This document shows, piece after piece, positions 58,299-64,000 of a stretch of DNA of 64,000 bases. The notes beneath the pieces were generated by a model. That model worked only from the letters and a program-made list of their open reading frames with translations. It ran no database searches and had not been told where the DNA came from. Both the position numbers and the translations under genes were made by a program. The first letter of the stretch is position 1, and each line of letters begins with the position of its first letter. The stretch comes from Xanthobacter sp. YC-JY1 (GTDB lineage Bacteria > Pseudomonadota > Alphaproteobacteria > Rhizobiales > Xanthobacteraceae): NCBI RefSeq assembly GCF_021730305.1, contig NZ_CP032674.1:791001-855000 (forward strand), written 5' to 3'.

Positions 58299-58979
58299 CT
58301 ATTCCTTGCTGCGCCCCTCATGCCGGGCCGCATGGCGGCCGTCCGGCTTGGCGTGGGGCGTGCCGCCATTGGCCGGTGCGGGGGCGTTGGCGTAGCCCTT
58401 CACGAAGAGGTCCACCGTGCGGTCGGCTAGCTCGTTTGGCGTCACGGCGCCGTCGGCGTGGTACCACGTATAGGTCCAGTTGATCATGCCGAAGAACAGC
58501 ATGGTGTCCACGTGGGCGGTGCTGGAATGGGCGAGGTCCGGCCGCAGCTGCAGCAGGATGTCCCTGACATAGGCGATCAGCTCGCGCTGCTTGGCCACCA
58601 GCACCTTGCGCGTCTCGGGCGCGAGGAACTCGGCGCAGGTGAGCAGCGCCACGTGCTGGTCACGCGAGACGGAATAGACATCAAGGAACAGGCGGGTGAG
58701 CTGGCGGAACCGCTCTTCCGGGTCCTGATAGCCGTAGAGGGTCTGCCGGCACTTCATGAGGAGGCTTTCCACATGCGAGGTCAGCATGTCGGAAAGGATC
58801 GCCTCCTTGGAGGTGAAATAGTGATAGAGCCGCGACTTGGAGCACTCGCACGCCTCGGCGATGTCACCGATGGAGGTGGCCGCATAGCCGCGCTGCGCGA
58901 ACACGGACGCCGCCCGTTCGAGGATGGTGTCGTGAATGTTGTCGTATTCGGCTGAGCGCGTTCTCGCCACGGCGGCCAC
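58299..58979 (-). CDS. TetR family repressor of the acyl-CoA catabolic cluster
   Basis: A 226-residue regulator. The N-terminal helix-turn-helix is clear: ILERAASVFAQRGYAATSIGDIAEACECSKSRLYHYFTSKEAIL. The remainder is a helical ligand domain (QLTRLFLDVYSVSRDQHVALL) like those sensing acyl-CoA or aryl-CoA esters (PaaR/FadR types). The GTG at 58979 is taken; a GTG at 58970 is possible. A His/Lys-rich tail ends the protein. The operator-like sequence at 58990 is 11 bases upstream, so it probably represses itself. Confidence 0.9.
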   Translation of the reverse strand: MAAVARTRSAEYDNIHDTILERAASVFAQRGYAATSIGDIAEACECSKSRLYHYFTSKEAILSDMLTSHVESLLMKCRQTLYGYQDPEERFRQLTRLFLDVYSVSRDQHVALLTCAEFLAPETRKVLVAKQRELIAYVRDILLQLRPDLAHSSTAHVDTMLFFGMINWTYTWYHADGAVTPNELADRTVDLFVKGYANAPAPANGGTPHAKPDGRHAARHEGRSKE

Positions 58980-58989
58980 ACCTGCAAGA

Positions 58990-59011
58990 ATGTTCCGATC
59001 ATTCGGTCTAT
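58990..59011. promoter_or_regulatory. Candidate TetR operator at the regulator's own promoter
   Basis: ATGTTCC-GATCATTC-GGTCTAT: the right arm is identical to that of the 59373 site. An inner CCGA-TCAT-TCGG dyad is also present. Confidence 0.6.
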
Positions 59012-59114
59012 AAGCGCATGGGGCGACGGTGCCAAGGGCGGCGGGCACCGGAGGGGTCTTCCTGAAGCCGTTCAAAAGCGCGGGGCGCACGATGCGTGGC
59101 TCGTCTTGGGCTGC

Positions 59115-59224
59115 CGTCATGCCCGGGCTTGTCCCGGGCATCCACGTGGTCTGGCCGGGAACAGGTCTGAAACGCCTGTGAAATCGGCCCGACGTGGATG
59201 GCCGGGACAAGCCCGGCCATGACG
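59115..59224. repeat. 110-bp interspersed repeat element, copy 2 (arms exchanged)
   Basis: Same length and same central orientation as copies 1 and 3, but the left arm carries GCCCGGG and the right arm GGCCGGG, the reverse of the other two. It lies in the 481-base space between the regulator and the ligase, which otherwise holds two operator-like sites and no supported gene. Confidence 0.85.
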
Positions 59225-59372
59225 GCGGGGAGATGCCGCGCGCTTCTTCTACGCGAGCGCTGCCCCGGCCTTCTCCCGAACCCCGTCGCAGGTGCCTTCC
59301 CCGCCTTCCCCATGGTAGCCTCGCCGGGCATCCCGGGCATGGAGGTTGATGCAGATCAAAATCGCCGTTTAC

Positions 59373-59394
59373 ATAGACCAGTCGTTCGGTCTAT
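59373..59394. promoter_or_regulatory. Candidate TetR operator, best dyad, before the CoA ligase gene
   Basis: ATAGACC-AGTCGTTC-GGTCTAT: perfect seven-base arms, eight-base core. It is 66 bases upstream of the ligase start, a position for repression. It serves as reference for the other three sites. Confidence 0.65.
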
Positions 59395-59460
59395 TAATTT
59401 GCCAATCGAGAGCGGCCACAAGAGCCGCGTGTTCCAACGGTCGGATGGGGGAGGAGCCAC

Positions 59461-60786
59461 ATGCAGCATCCTGAGGTGGAGTCGCTCGACCGCGACGGTA
59501 TTCTGAAGCTCCAGCGCGAGGGCCTTGCCGGCCTCGGCGCGCGTCTGGCCCAGTGCGACACCTGGAAGGCGCATTTTGCGCAGGCCGGCATGACGCCGGA
59601 GGACCTCGCCAGCGAGGACGGCCTCGCCAACGCCCCGTTCATGGACAAGTCGCTGCTGCGCGACCTCTATCCCTTCCCCTTCCTCACCGTGCCCATGGAC
59701 AAGGTGGAGCGCTTCGTCGCCACCTCCGGCACCACCGGCCTGCCGGTGACCTTCGGCATGACGAAGAACGACCTGCACAGCCTGCTGCCCTCCCAGATGG
59801 CGCGGCTGCTCACCGCCGCGGGCGTCAAGCCCGGCTTCCGCGCCTATCAGGGCTATGGCTACGGCCTGTGGATCGGCGGCCCGGCGCTCGATGCCGGCTT
59901 CTCCGCCGTGGGCTGCACCAATTTCCCCATCGGCCCCGGCCGCGGCGAGCTCGCTGCCCGCTGGCTGCGCGACCATGCCTATGACGTCGCCTCTATGTCG
60001 CCCTTGTGGCTCATGACCTTGGTGCAGGCGGCCAAGCATCAGGGCATCAATCCGCGCAACGACTGGACGCTGAAGGTCGCCATCCTCGGCGGCCAGTCGG
60101 TCTCGGCCGAGTTCCGCGCGCAGCTGGAAGCCGAGATGCCCGAGGGCTTCATGAGCCACAACATCTACGGCACCACGGAAGCCGGCGGGCCCATCCTCGC
60201 CATCTCCACGCCCTTCACCCACGCCGACGACGAATTGCAGCTCCTCAACGAGGATACGGTGATCGTCGAGATCCTCGATCCCAAGACCATGAAGCCGGTG
60301 TCCGAGGGCGAGGTGGGCGAGATCGTCATCACCACCCTGCGCAAGGAAGCCTCGCCGGTGGTGCGCTGGCGCACGCGCGATCTCGTGCGCCTCTCCCCGC
60401 GCCCCTACGATTGCCCCTCGGGACGGCGCGGCATGCGCAAGATCGGCCGGATCATCGGGCGCACCGACGACATGATCAAGTTCAAGGGTGTCATCGTCTT
60501 CCCGTCCCAGATCGAGGACGTGATCGCCGGCATTCCCGGCCTCGCCAAGGAAGCCTGGCAGATCTACGTGGACAAGGAAGCCACCACCATCGGCAAGATG
60601 ACCGTGGCGGTGGAGGCTGTCGCCGCCTCGCAGCGTCCCGGCGAGGATGCGGCGGCTGATGTGCGGCGCGAGATCAAGGCCCGCCTCGGCATCAACGTGA
60701 ACGTGGAGTGCCACCGCGAGGGCGAGCTGCCGCGCTACGAGGCCAAGGCCACGCGCGTGCTGCACCGGCCCGAAGCGACGCACTGA
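59461..60786 (+). CDS. Phenylacetate-CoA ligase-like acyl-CoA synthetase (PaaK family)
   Basis: A 441-residue AMP-forming ligase that would activate a carboxylic acid with ATP and CoA. The ATP loop is ATSGTTGLPVTFGMT. NIYGTTEAGG (motif A5), VRWRTRDLVRLSP and GRIIGRTDDMIKFKGVIVFPSQIEDV (A8 and hinge) follow the PaaK order. The A10 lysine region is LPRYEAKATRVLH. PaaK-like enzymes act on phenylacetate, anthranilate, benzoate and other cyclic acids. ATG 59461 has GGAGGAG upstream. It probably starts the pathway and shares a message with the esterase. Confidence 0.92.
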   Translation: MQHPEVESLDRDGILKLQREGLAGLGARLAQCDTWKAHFAQAGMTPEDLASEDGLANAPFMDKSLLRDLYPFPFLTVPMDKVERFVATSGTTGLPVTFGMTKNDLHSLLPSQMARLLTAAGVKPGFRAYQGYGYGLWIGGPALDAGFSAVGCTNFPIGPGRGELAARWLRDHAYDVASMSPLWLMTLVQAAKHQGINPRNDWTLKVAILGGQSVSAEFRAQLEAEMPEGFMSHNIYGTTEAGGPILAISTPFTHADDELQLLNEDTVIVEILDPKTMKPVSEGEVGEIVITTLRKEASPVVRWRTRDLVRLSPRPYDCPSGRRGMRKIGRIIGRTDDMIKFKGVIVFPSQIEDVIAGIPGLAKEAWQIYVDKEATTIGKMTVAVEAVAASQRPGEDAAADVRREIKARLGINVNVECHREGELPRYEAKATRVLHRPEATH

Positions 60787-60793
60787 GGCGGCC

Positions 60794-61696
60794 TTGGCAG
60801 AGGCTCTTTCCTCCGACGCACCCGCCTTCGAGCGGGTGCGCGCGCGCATCGCCGCCGCGACCTCCGCCTGGGCGGCGGGTCTGACGCTCGCCGAAATCCG
60901 CGACAGCTTCGAGGCCTTCCTCGGGGCGGGCGAGGGCGCGCCGGAGGTGGTGCGCACGCCCCTCATCCTCGCCGGCCTTCCCGCCTGCGCCTTCGATGCG
61001 CCGGGGGGCGATGCCGCCCGCATGCTGCTCTATTGCCATGGCGGCGGCTTCCAGATCGGCTCCATCCGCTCCCATGCTTCCCTGATGGCGCGGATCGCGC
61101 GCGCGAGCGGGATGCGGGTGATCGGCTTCGACTATCGCCTCGCGCCCGAGCACCGCTTTCCGGCGGCGCATGACGACGCCTTCGCCGTCTATCGCGCGCT
61201 GGTGGCGGCGGGGGAAACGCCGCTCGCGCTGGTGGGCGATTCCGCCGGCGGCGCGCTGGCGCTGGGCACGGTCCTGCGGGCGCGGGATGCGGGATTGCCG
61301 CTGCCCAAGGCGCTGGTGCTGCTCTCGCCGTGGCTCGATCTCACCATGAGCGGGGAGAGCTATACGGCGCTGGCGGAGAAGGACATCTTCTCCCGTCCCG
61401 AGCAGTTGAAGGCCATGGCGCGCACCTATCTCGGCCGCGACAACCGGCCTGATGATCCCGCCGCCTCGCCGCTGCTGGCCGATCTCTCCGGCCTGCCGCC
61501 TGTGCTCGTCCATGCGGGCGGGCACGACATCACCCTCGACGACAGCCACCTCCTCGCCCGCCGCGCCGCGGAGCACGGTGGGCGGGTGGAGATCGAGGTG
61601 TTCCCCGGCATGTGCCACCATTTCCAGGTGTTCGAGGAACTGCCGGAGGCGGCCCAATCCCTCGCCCGCATCGGCGCCTTCCTGCGCGCGCTGTGA
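60794..61696 (+). CDS. Alpha/beta hydrolase, hormone-sensitive lipase family
   Basis: A 300-residue esterase. The oxyanion motif HGGG is in LLYCHGGGFQIGS; the nucleophile Ser is in VGDSAGGALAL; Asp and His are in HAGGHDITLDD and GMCHHFQVF. It may open a lactone or ester in the pathway before or after CoA activation. TTG at 60794, seven bases after the ligase stop, is used; GAGGCGG precedes it. Confidence 0.88.
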   Translation: MAEALSSDAPAFERVRARIAAATSAWAAGLTLAEIRDSFEAFLGAGEGAPEVVRTPLILAGLPACAFDAPGGDAARMLLYCHGGGFQIGSIRSHASLMARIARASGMRVIGFDYRLAPEHRFPAAHDDAFAVYRALVAAGETPLALVGDSAGGALALGTVLRARDAGLPLPKALVLLSPWLDLTMSGESYTALAEKDIFSRPEQLKAMARTYLGRDNRPDDPAASPLLADLSGLPPVLVHAGGHDITLDDSHLLARRAAEHGGRVEIEVFPGMCHHFQVFEELPEAAQSLARIGAFLRAL

Positions 61697-61827
61697 ATCC
61701 CGGCCTCCTCCCGACGCCTTTTGACGTCGCATGTGCCGGGCCCACTCGCCGGCCTCCCGCCACCGCCGGGGGGCCGGCTTTTTCGTAGGCTGCTCCGTTC
61801 ACGCACGGCCTCTATCCTACAATGCCG

Positions 61828-61937
61828 CGTCATGGCCGGGCTCGTCCCGGCCATCCACGTGGCACGGCCGGGAGCAGGTCTACCCCTGTTGCGCGGTCGG
61901 CCCGACGTGGATGCCCGGGACAAGCCCGGGCATGACG
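61828..61937. repeat. 110-bp interspersed repeat element, copy 3
   Basis: Starts CGTCATGGCCGGGCTCGTCC and ends GCCCGGGCATGACG, same arm order as copy 1. It lies between the converging esterase and racemase genes, in a 267-base space with no supported gene. Confidence 0.85.
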
Positions 61938-61963
61938 GCTGGTGCGTGGAGCGCGCGGTCTGC

Positions 61964-63100
61964 TCAACTCTCGAATACGCCTCCCCCCAGCCGCGCTGGA
62001 TCGAGGCCCCAGTCGGCCAGGATCGCCCGACCGTCTGCGCCCGGCTTGGCGGGACCGTGGGCGACCGCGGAGGGGGTGGCGGAGAAGCGGGGGGCGGGGG
62101 CGGGCTGGGTCACGCCGTCCACGCGCACGAACGCCCCGCGCGCCTGCGCATGGGGATGGGCGGCGGCCTCGTCCCAGTCGAGGATGGGGGTGACGCAGGC
62201 GTCCGTACCGGCGAACAGATCCGCCCAGTGGTCGCGCGGCTCACTGAGGAACAGCGCGGCGAGACGCGCCCGCAGCGTCCTCCAGGCGGCGGGATCGGCG
62301 GCATGGGTGAAGTCGGCGGCGTCCAGCCCCAGCCGGTCGATAAGGATGCGGTGGAAGCGGCCCTCCACCGGCGCCACGGCGAGGAACTTCCCGTCCGCGC
62401 AGGCATAGGTGCCGTAGAAATAGGCCCCGCCATCCAGCAGGTTCGCCCCGCGCGCATCGCTCCACATTCCGCCGGCGCGGAAGCCCCAGAACATGGCGGA
62501 AAGCAGCGCGGCGCCGTCGGTCATGGCGGCATCCACCACCTGTCCCTGCCCGGTGGTCTTCGCGGCCAGCAGCGCCGCCACCATGCCGAAGGCCATCAGC
62601 ATGCCGCCGCCGCCGAAATCGGCCACGAGGTTGAGCGGCACGGGCGGCGGGGCATCGGCCGGGCCCATGGCGGCCAGCGCCCCGGTCATGCCGAGATAAT
62701 TGAGATCGTGCCCGGCCGCGTCCTTCAGCGGCCCTTCCTGCCCCCAGCCGGTCATGCGGCCGTAGACGAGGCGCGGATGGGCAGCAAGGCACGGCTCCGG
62801 CCCGAGGCCGAGGCGCTCCATGACGCCGGGCCGGAAGCCCTCGATGAGGCCATCCGCGCGGGCGATGAGATCGCGCATCACGCCGAGGTCGGCCTCGGCC
62901 TTGAGGTCGAGGGCGAGGGAGCGGCGGCCGCGCGCCAGCACGTCGAAGTGCGTGTTCATGAGCGGGATGTCCGCCCGCGCGCCCTTCTGGTGGATGCGGA
63001 TGACCTCCGCCCCCGCATCCGCCAGCATCATGGCGGCGAAGGGGGCGGGGCCGAGGCCCACCATCTCGACGATGCGCAGTCCCGAAAGCGGACCCGGCAT
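61964..63100 (-). CDS. CaiB/BaiF CoA-transferase family, alpha-methylacyl-CoA racemase-like
   Basis: A 378-residue protein of the class III CoA-transferase fold. The N terminus (PLSGLRIVEMVGLGPAPFAAMMLADAGAEVIRI) and VPLNLVADFGGGGMLMAFGMVAALL follow alpha-methylacyl-CoA racemase, where the Asp of the DFGGG motif is one active-site base; AGHDLNYLGMTGALAAMG holds the His. AMACR inverts 2-methyl branches so that beta-oxidation can go on. A true CoA-transferase is the alternative. ATG at 63100, five bases after the ferredoxin stop. Confidence 0.88.
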   Translation of the reverse strand: MPGPLSGLRIVEMVGLGPAPFAAMMLADAGAEVIRIHQKGARADIPLMNTHFDVLARGRRSLALDLKAEADLGVMRDLIARADGLIEGFRPGVMERLGLGPEPCLAAHPRLVYGRMTGWGQEGPLKDAAGHDLNYLGMTGALAAMGPADAPPPVPLNLVADFGGGGMLMAFGMVAALLAAKTTGQGQVVDAAMTDGAALLSAMFWGFRAGGMWSDARGANLLDGGAYFYGTYACADGKFLAVAPVEGRFHRILIDRLGLDAADFTHAADPAAWRTLRARLAALFLSEPRDHWADLFAGTDACVTPILDWDEAAAHPHAQARGAFVRVDGVTQPAPAPRFSATPSAVAHGPAKPGADGRAILADWGLDPARLGGGVFES

Positions 63101-63105
63101 CGCCC

Positions 63106-63426
63106 TCAGCCCTGCCCGGCGGGCAGGTGGACGACGAGGCCGTCCAGCGCCGGCGCCACCTTCACCTGGCAGGAGAGGCGGGAGGTGTCGCGCACGTCCT
63201 CGGCGAATTCGAGCATGTCGCGCTCCATGCCGGTGGCCTCGCCCACGGCTGAAGACCAGGCGGGGTCCACATGCACATGGCAGGTGGCGCAGGAGCAGGC
63301 GCCGCCGCACTCGGCAACGATGCCGGGCACATTGGCGCGGCGGGCGCATTCCATAACGGAGAGCCCGTCATCCGCATCGATCTCGATGCGCTCAGCGGCG
63401 GGCGTGACGAAGACGATGCGGGTCAT
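63106..63426 (-). CDS. [2Fe-2S] ferredoxin of the catabolic cluster
   Basis: A 106-residue adrenodoxin-like electron carrier with ligands in CGGACSCATC and SCQVK. DGLSVMECARRANVPGIVAECGG, and MERDMLEFAEDVRDTSRLSCQV before the fourth Cys, are usual for ferredoxins of P450 systems. It lies between the SDR and the racemase on one message. The reductase at 56882 is a fitting partner. Confidence 0.92.
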   Translation of the reverse strand: MTRIVFVTPAAERIEIDADDGLSVMECARRANVPGIVAECGGACSCATCHVHVDPAWSSAVGEATGMERDMLEFAEDVRDTSRLSCQVKVAPALDGLVVHLPAGQG

Positions 63427-63464
63427 CGGGGGCTTCCAGTGGGGTATTGGTCTTGCTTGAAAGG

Positions 63465-64000
63465 TCAGGCGCCGCAGCCCATGCCGCCGGAGACGCCCAG
63501 CACTTCGCCGGTGACGAAGGAGGCGCCCGGCGAGGCGAGGAAGGCCACTGCCGCCGCCACCTCCTCCGGCTCGCCGATGCGGCGCAGCAGGGTGAGGGCG
63601 GCCATGTCGGCGAGGATCTTCTCGCCCACCTCGGCCACCGCCCGCTCCACCATGGGGGTGCGGATGGGGCCGGGCGCCACAGCGTTGGCCGTGATGCCGT
63701 AGCGCGCATTTTCGCGAGCGATGGAGCGGGTGAAGCCGATGAGCCCGGCCTTGGCGGCGGCATAGACCGCGCCGCCCTTGGAGCCCAGCCGCCCCGCCTC
63801 CGAGGCCACGTTCACCAGCCGCCCGTAGCGGGCCGCCTGCATGGCGGGCAAAGCGAGGCGAGTGAAGAGGAAGGCGGTTTCCAGATTCACCGAGAGCAGG
63901 AACCGCCAGTCGTCCACCGTGGTGTCGGTGAAGAAGGCGTGCTGGTCGGCGCCGATATTGTTCACCAGCACGTCGAACCCGCCGTGGGTGGCGAACAGCG
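63465..64000 (-). CDS. Short-chain dehydrogenase/reductase, partial (N terminus outside window)
   Basis: The frame is open to the end of the window; 178 codons including the stop are present. FDVLVNNIGAD is the NNAG-type motif (here NNIG). The catalytic Ser lies in VNVASEAG, and Tyr and Lys in YAAAKAGLIGFTRSIA. AVAPGPIRTPM and the C-terminal VSGGMGCGA complete the classical SDR. The Gly-rich cofactor loop is outside. It is probably the first visible gene of the SDR-ferredoxin-racemase message and may oxidise a ring or side-chain alcohol. Confidence 0.92.
   Translation of the reverse strand, partial: LFATHGGFDVLVNNIGADQHAFFTDTTVDDWRFLLSVNLETAFLFTRLALPAMQAARYGRLVNVASEAGRLGSKGGAVYAAAKAGLIGFTRSIARENARYGITANAVAPGPIRTPMVERAVAEVGEKILADMAALTLLRRIGEPEEVAAAVAFLASPGASFVTGEVLGVSGGMGCGA

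Noticed and set aside
1-64000. CRISPR arrays, rRNA, tRNA, insertion sequences, prophage or plasmid origins
   Set aside because: I saw no regularly spaced direct repeats, no rRNA cores, no cloverleaf with TTCGA loop and no transposase, integrase or replication protein. Very divergent tRNAs cannot be fully excluded by eye.

Overview
The window is about 64 kb of a GC-rich alphaproteobacterial chromosome. Several signs point to the Hyphomicrobiales, probably something like Xanthobacteraceae: a zinc-free type of ribosomal protein L31 near a DUF1192 gene, a CtrA-type TTAA-N7-TTAA site, TRAP transporters of the TAXI type, very high GC at third codon positions, and many GTG/TTG starts. The placement is inferred from style and gene neighbourhoods, not from a search. 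I found no rRNA, tRNA, CRISPR array, insertion sequence or prophage.

Layout. 0-9.3 kb is housekeeping: end of a transaldolase-family gene, exopolyphosphatase and RlmE (overlapping), a DHA2-type efflux pump, a Pmp3-like membrane peptide, a quinone oxidoreductase, DUF1192, a CtrA-type site followed by an orphan terminator (candidate small RNA), L31, an ABC exporter and a GNAT acetyltransferase. 9.4-15.5 kb holds Ada, a doubly frameshifted flavin reductase, DUF2239, and a TRAP system (DUF1850, fused permease, TAXI receptor). 15.7-30.6 kb is a nitrate-respiration island: a Crp/Fnr regulator like NarR, a fused NarK1-NarK2 transporter, NarGHJI, a parvulin isomerase, a small protein with a Cys/Gly/His tail, a beta-carbonic anhydrase, MoaA and NnrS, with Fnr-type dyads between the divergent narK and regulator genes. 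30.7-39.7 kb is mixed: an MFS carrier, a lytic transglycosylase, a NitT/TauT-type ABC transporter, an MtnC-like phosphatase, a ferredoxin, DUF2269 and an SDR-DoxX fusion.

39.9-46.6 kb is a tightly overlapping operon: a PotABCD-like ABC transporter, a fused OHCU decarboxylase/HIU hydrolase (late urate breakdown) and two proteins I do not recognise, divergent from a LysR regulator whose ribosome-binding region carries a perfect dyad. This suggests a purine or ureide uptake-and-use unit. 46.8-51.7 kb holds an AraC regulator, an exported penicillin-acylase-like Ntn hydrolase and an AsmA protein.

51.8-64 kb looks like one catabolic regulon for an unknown acyl or alicyclic compound. It has a FadB-like enzyme, an SCP-x-type thiolase, a fused HMG-CoA-synthase-like/OB-fold protein, a ferredoxin reductase, a TetR repressor, a phenylacetate-CoA-ligase-like enzyme, an esterase, an alpha-methylacyl-CoA racemase-like enzyme, a [2Fe-2S] ferredoxin and an SDR. 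Related 22-bp operator-like sequences stand before four of its promoters. Three copies of a 110-bp inverted-repeat element lie only in this part of the window.
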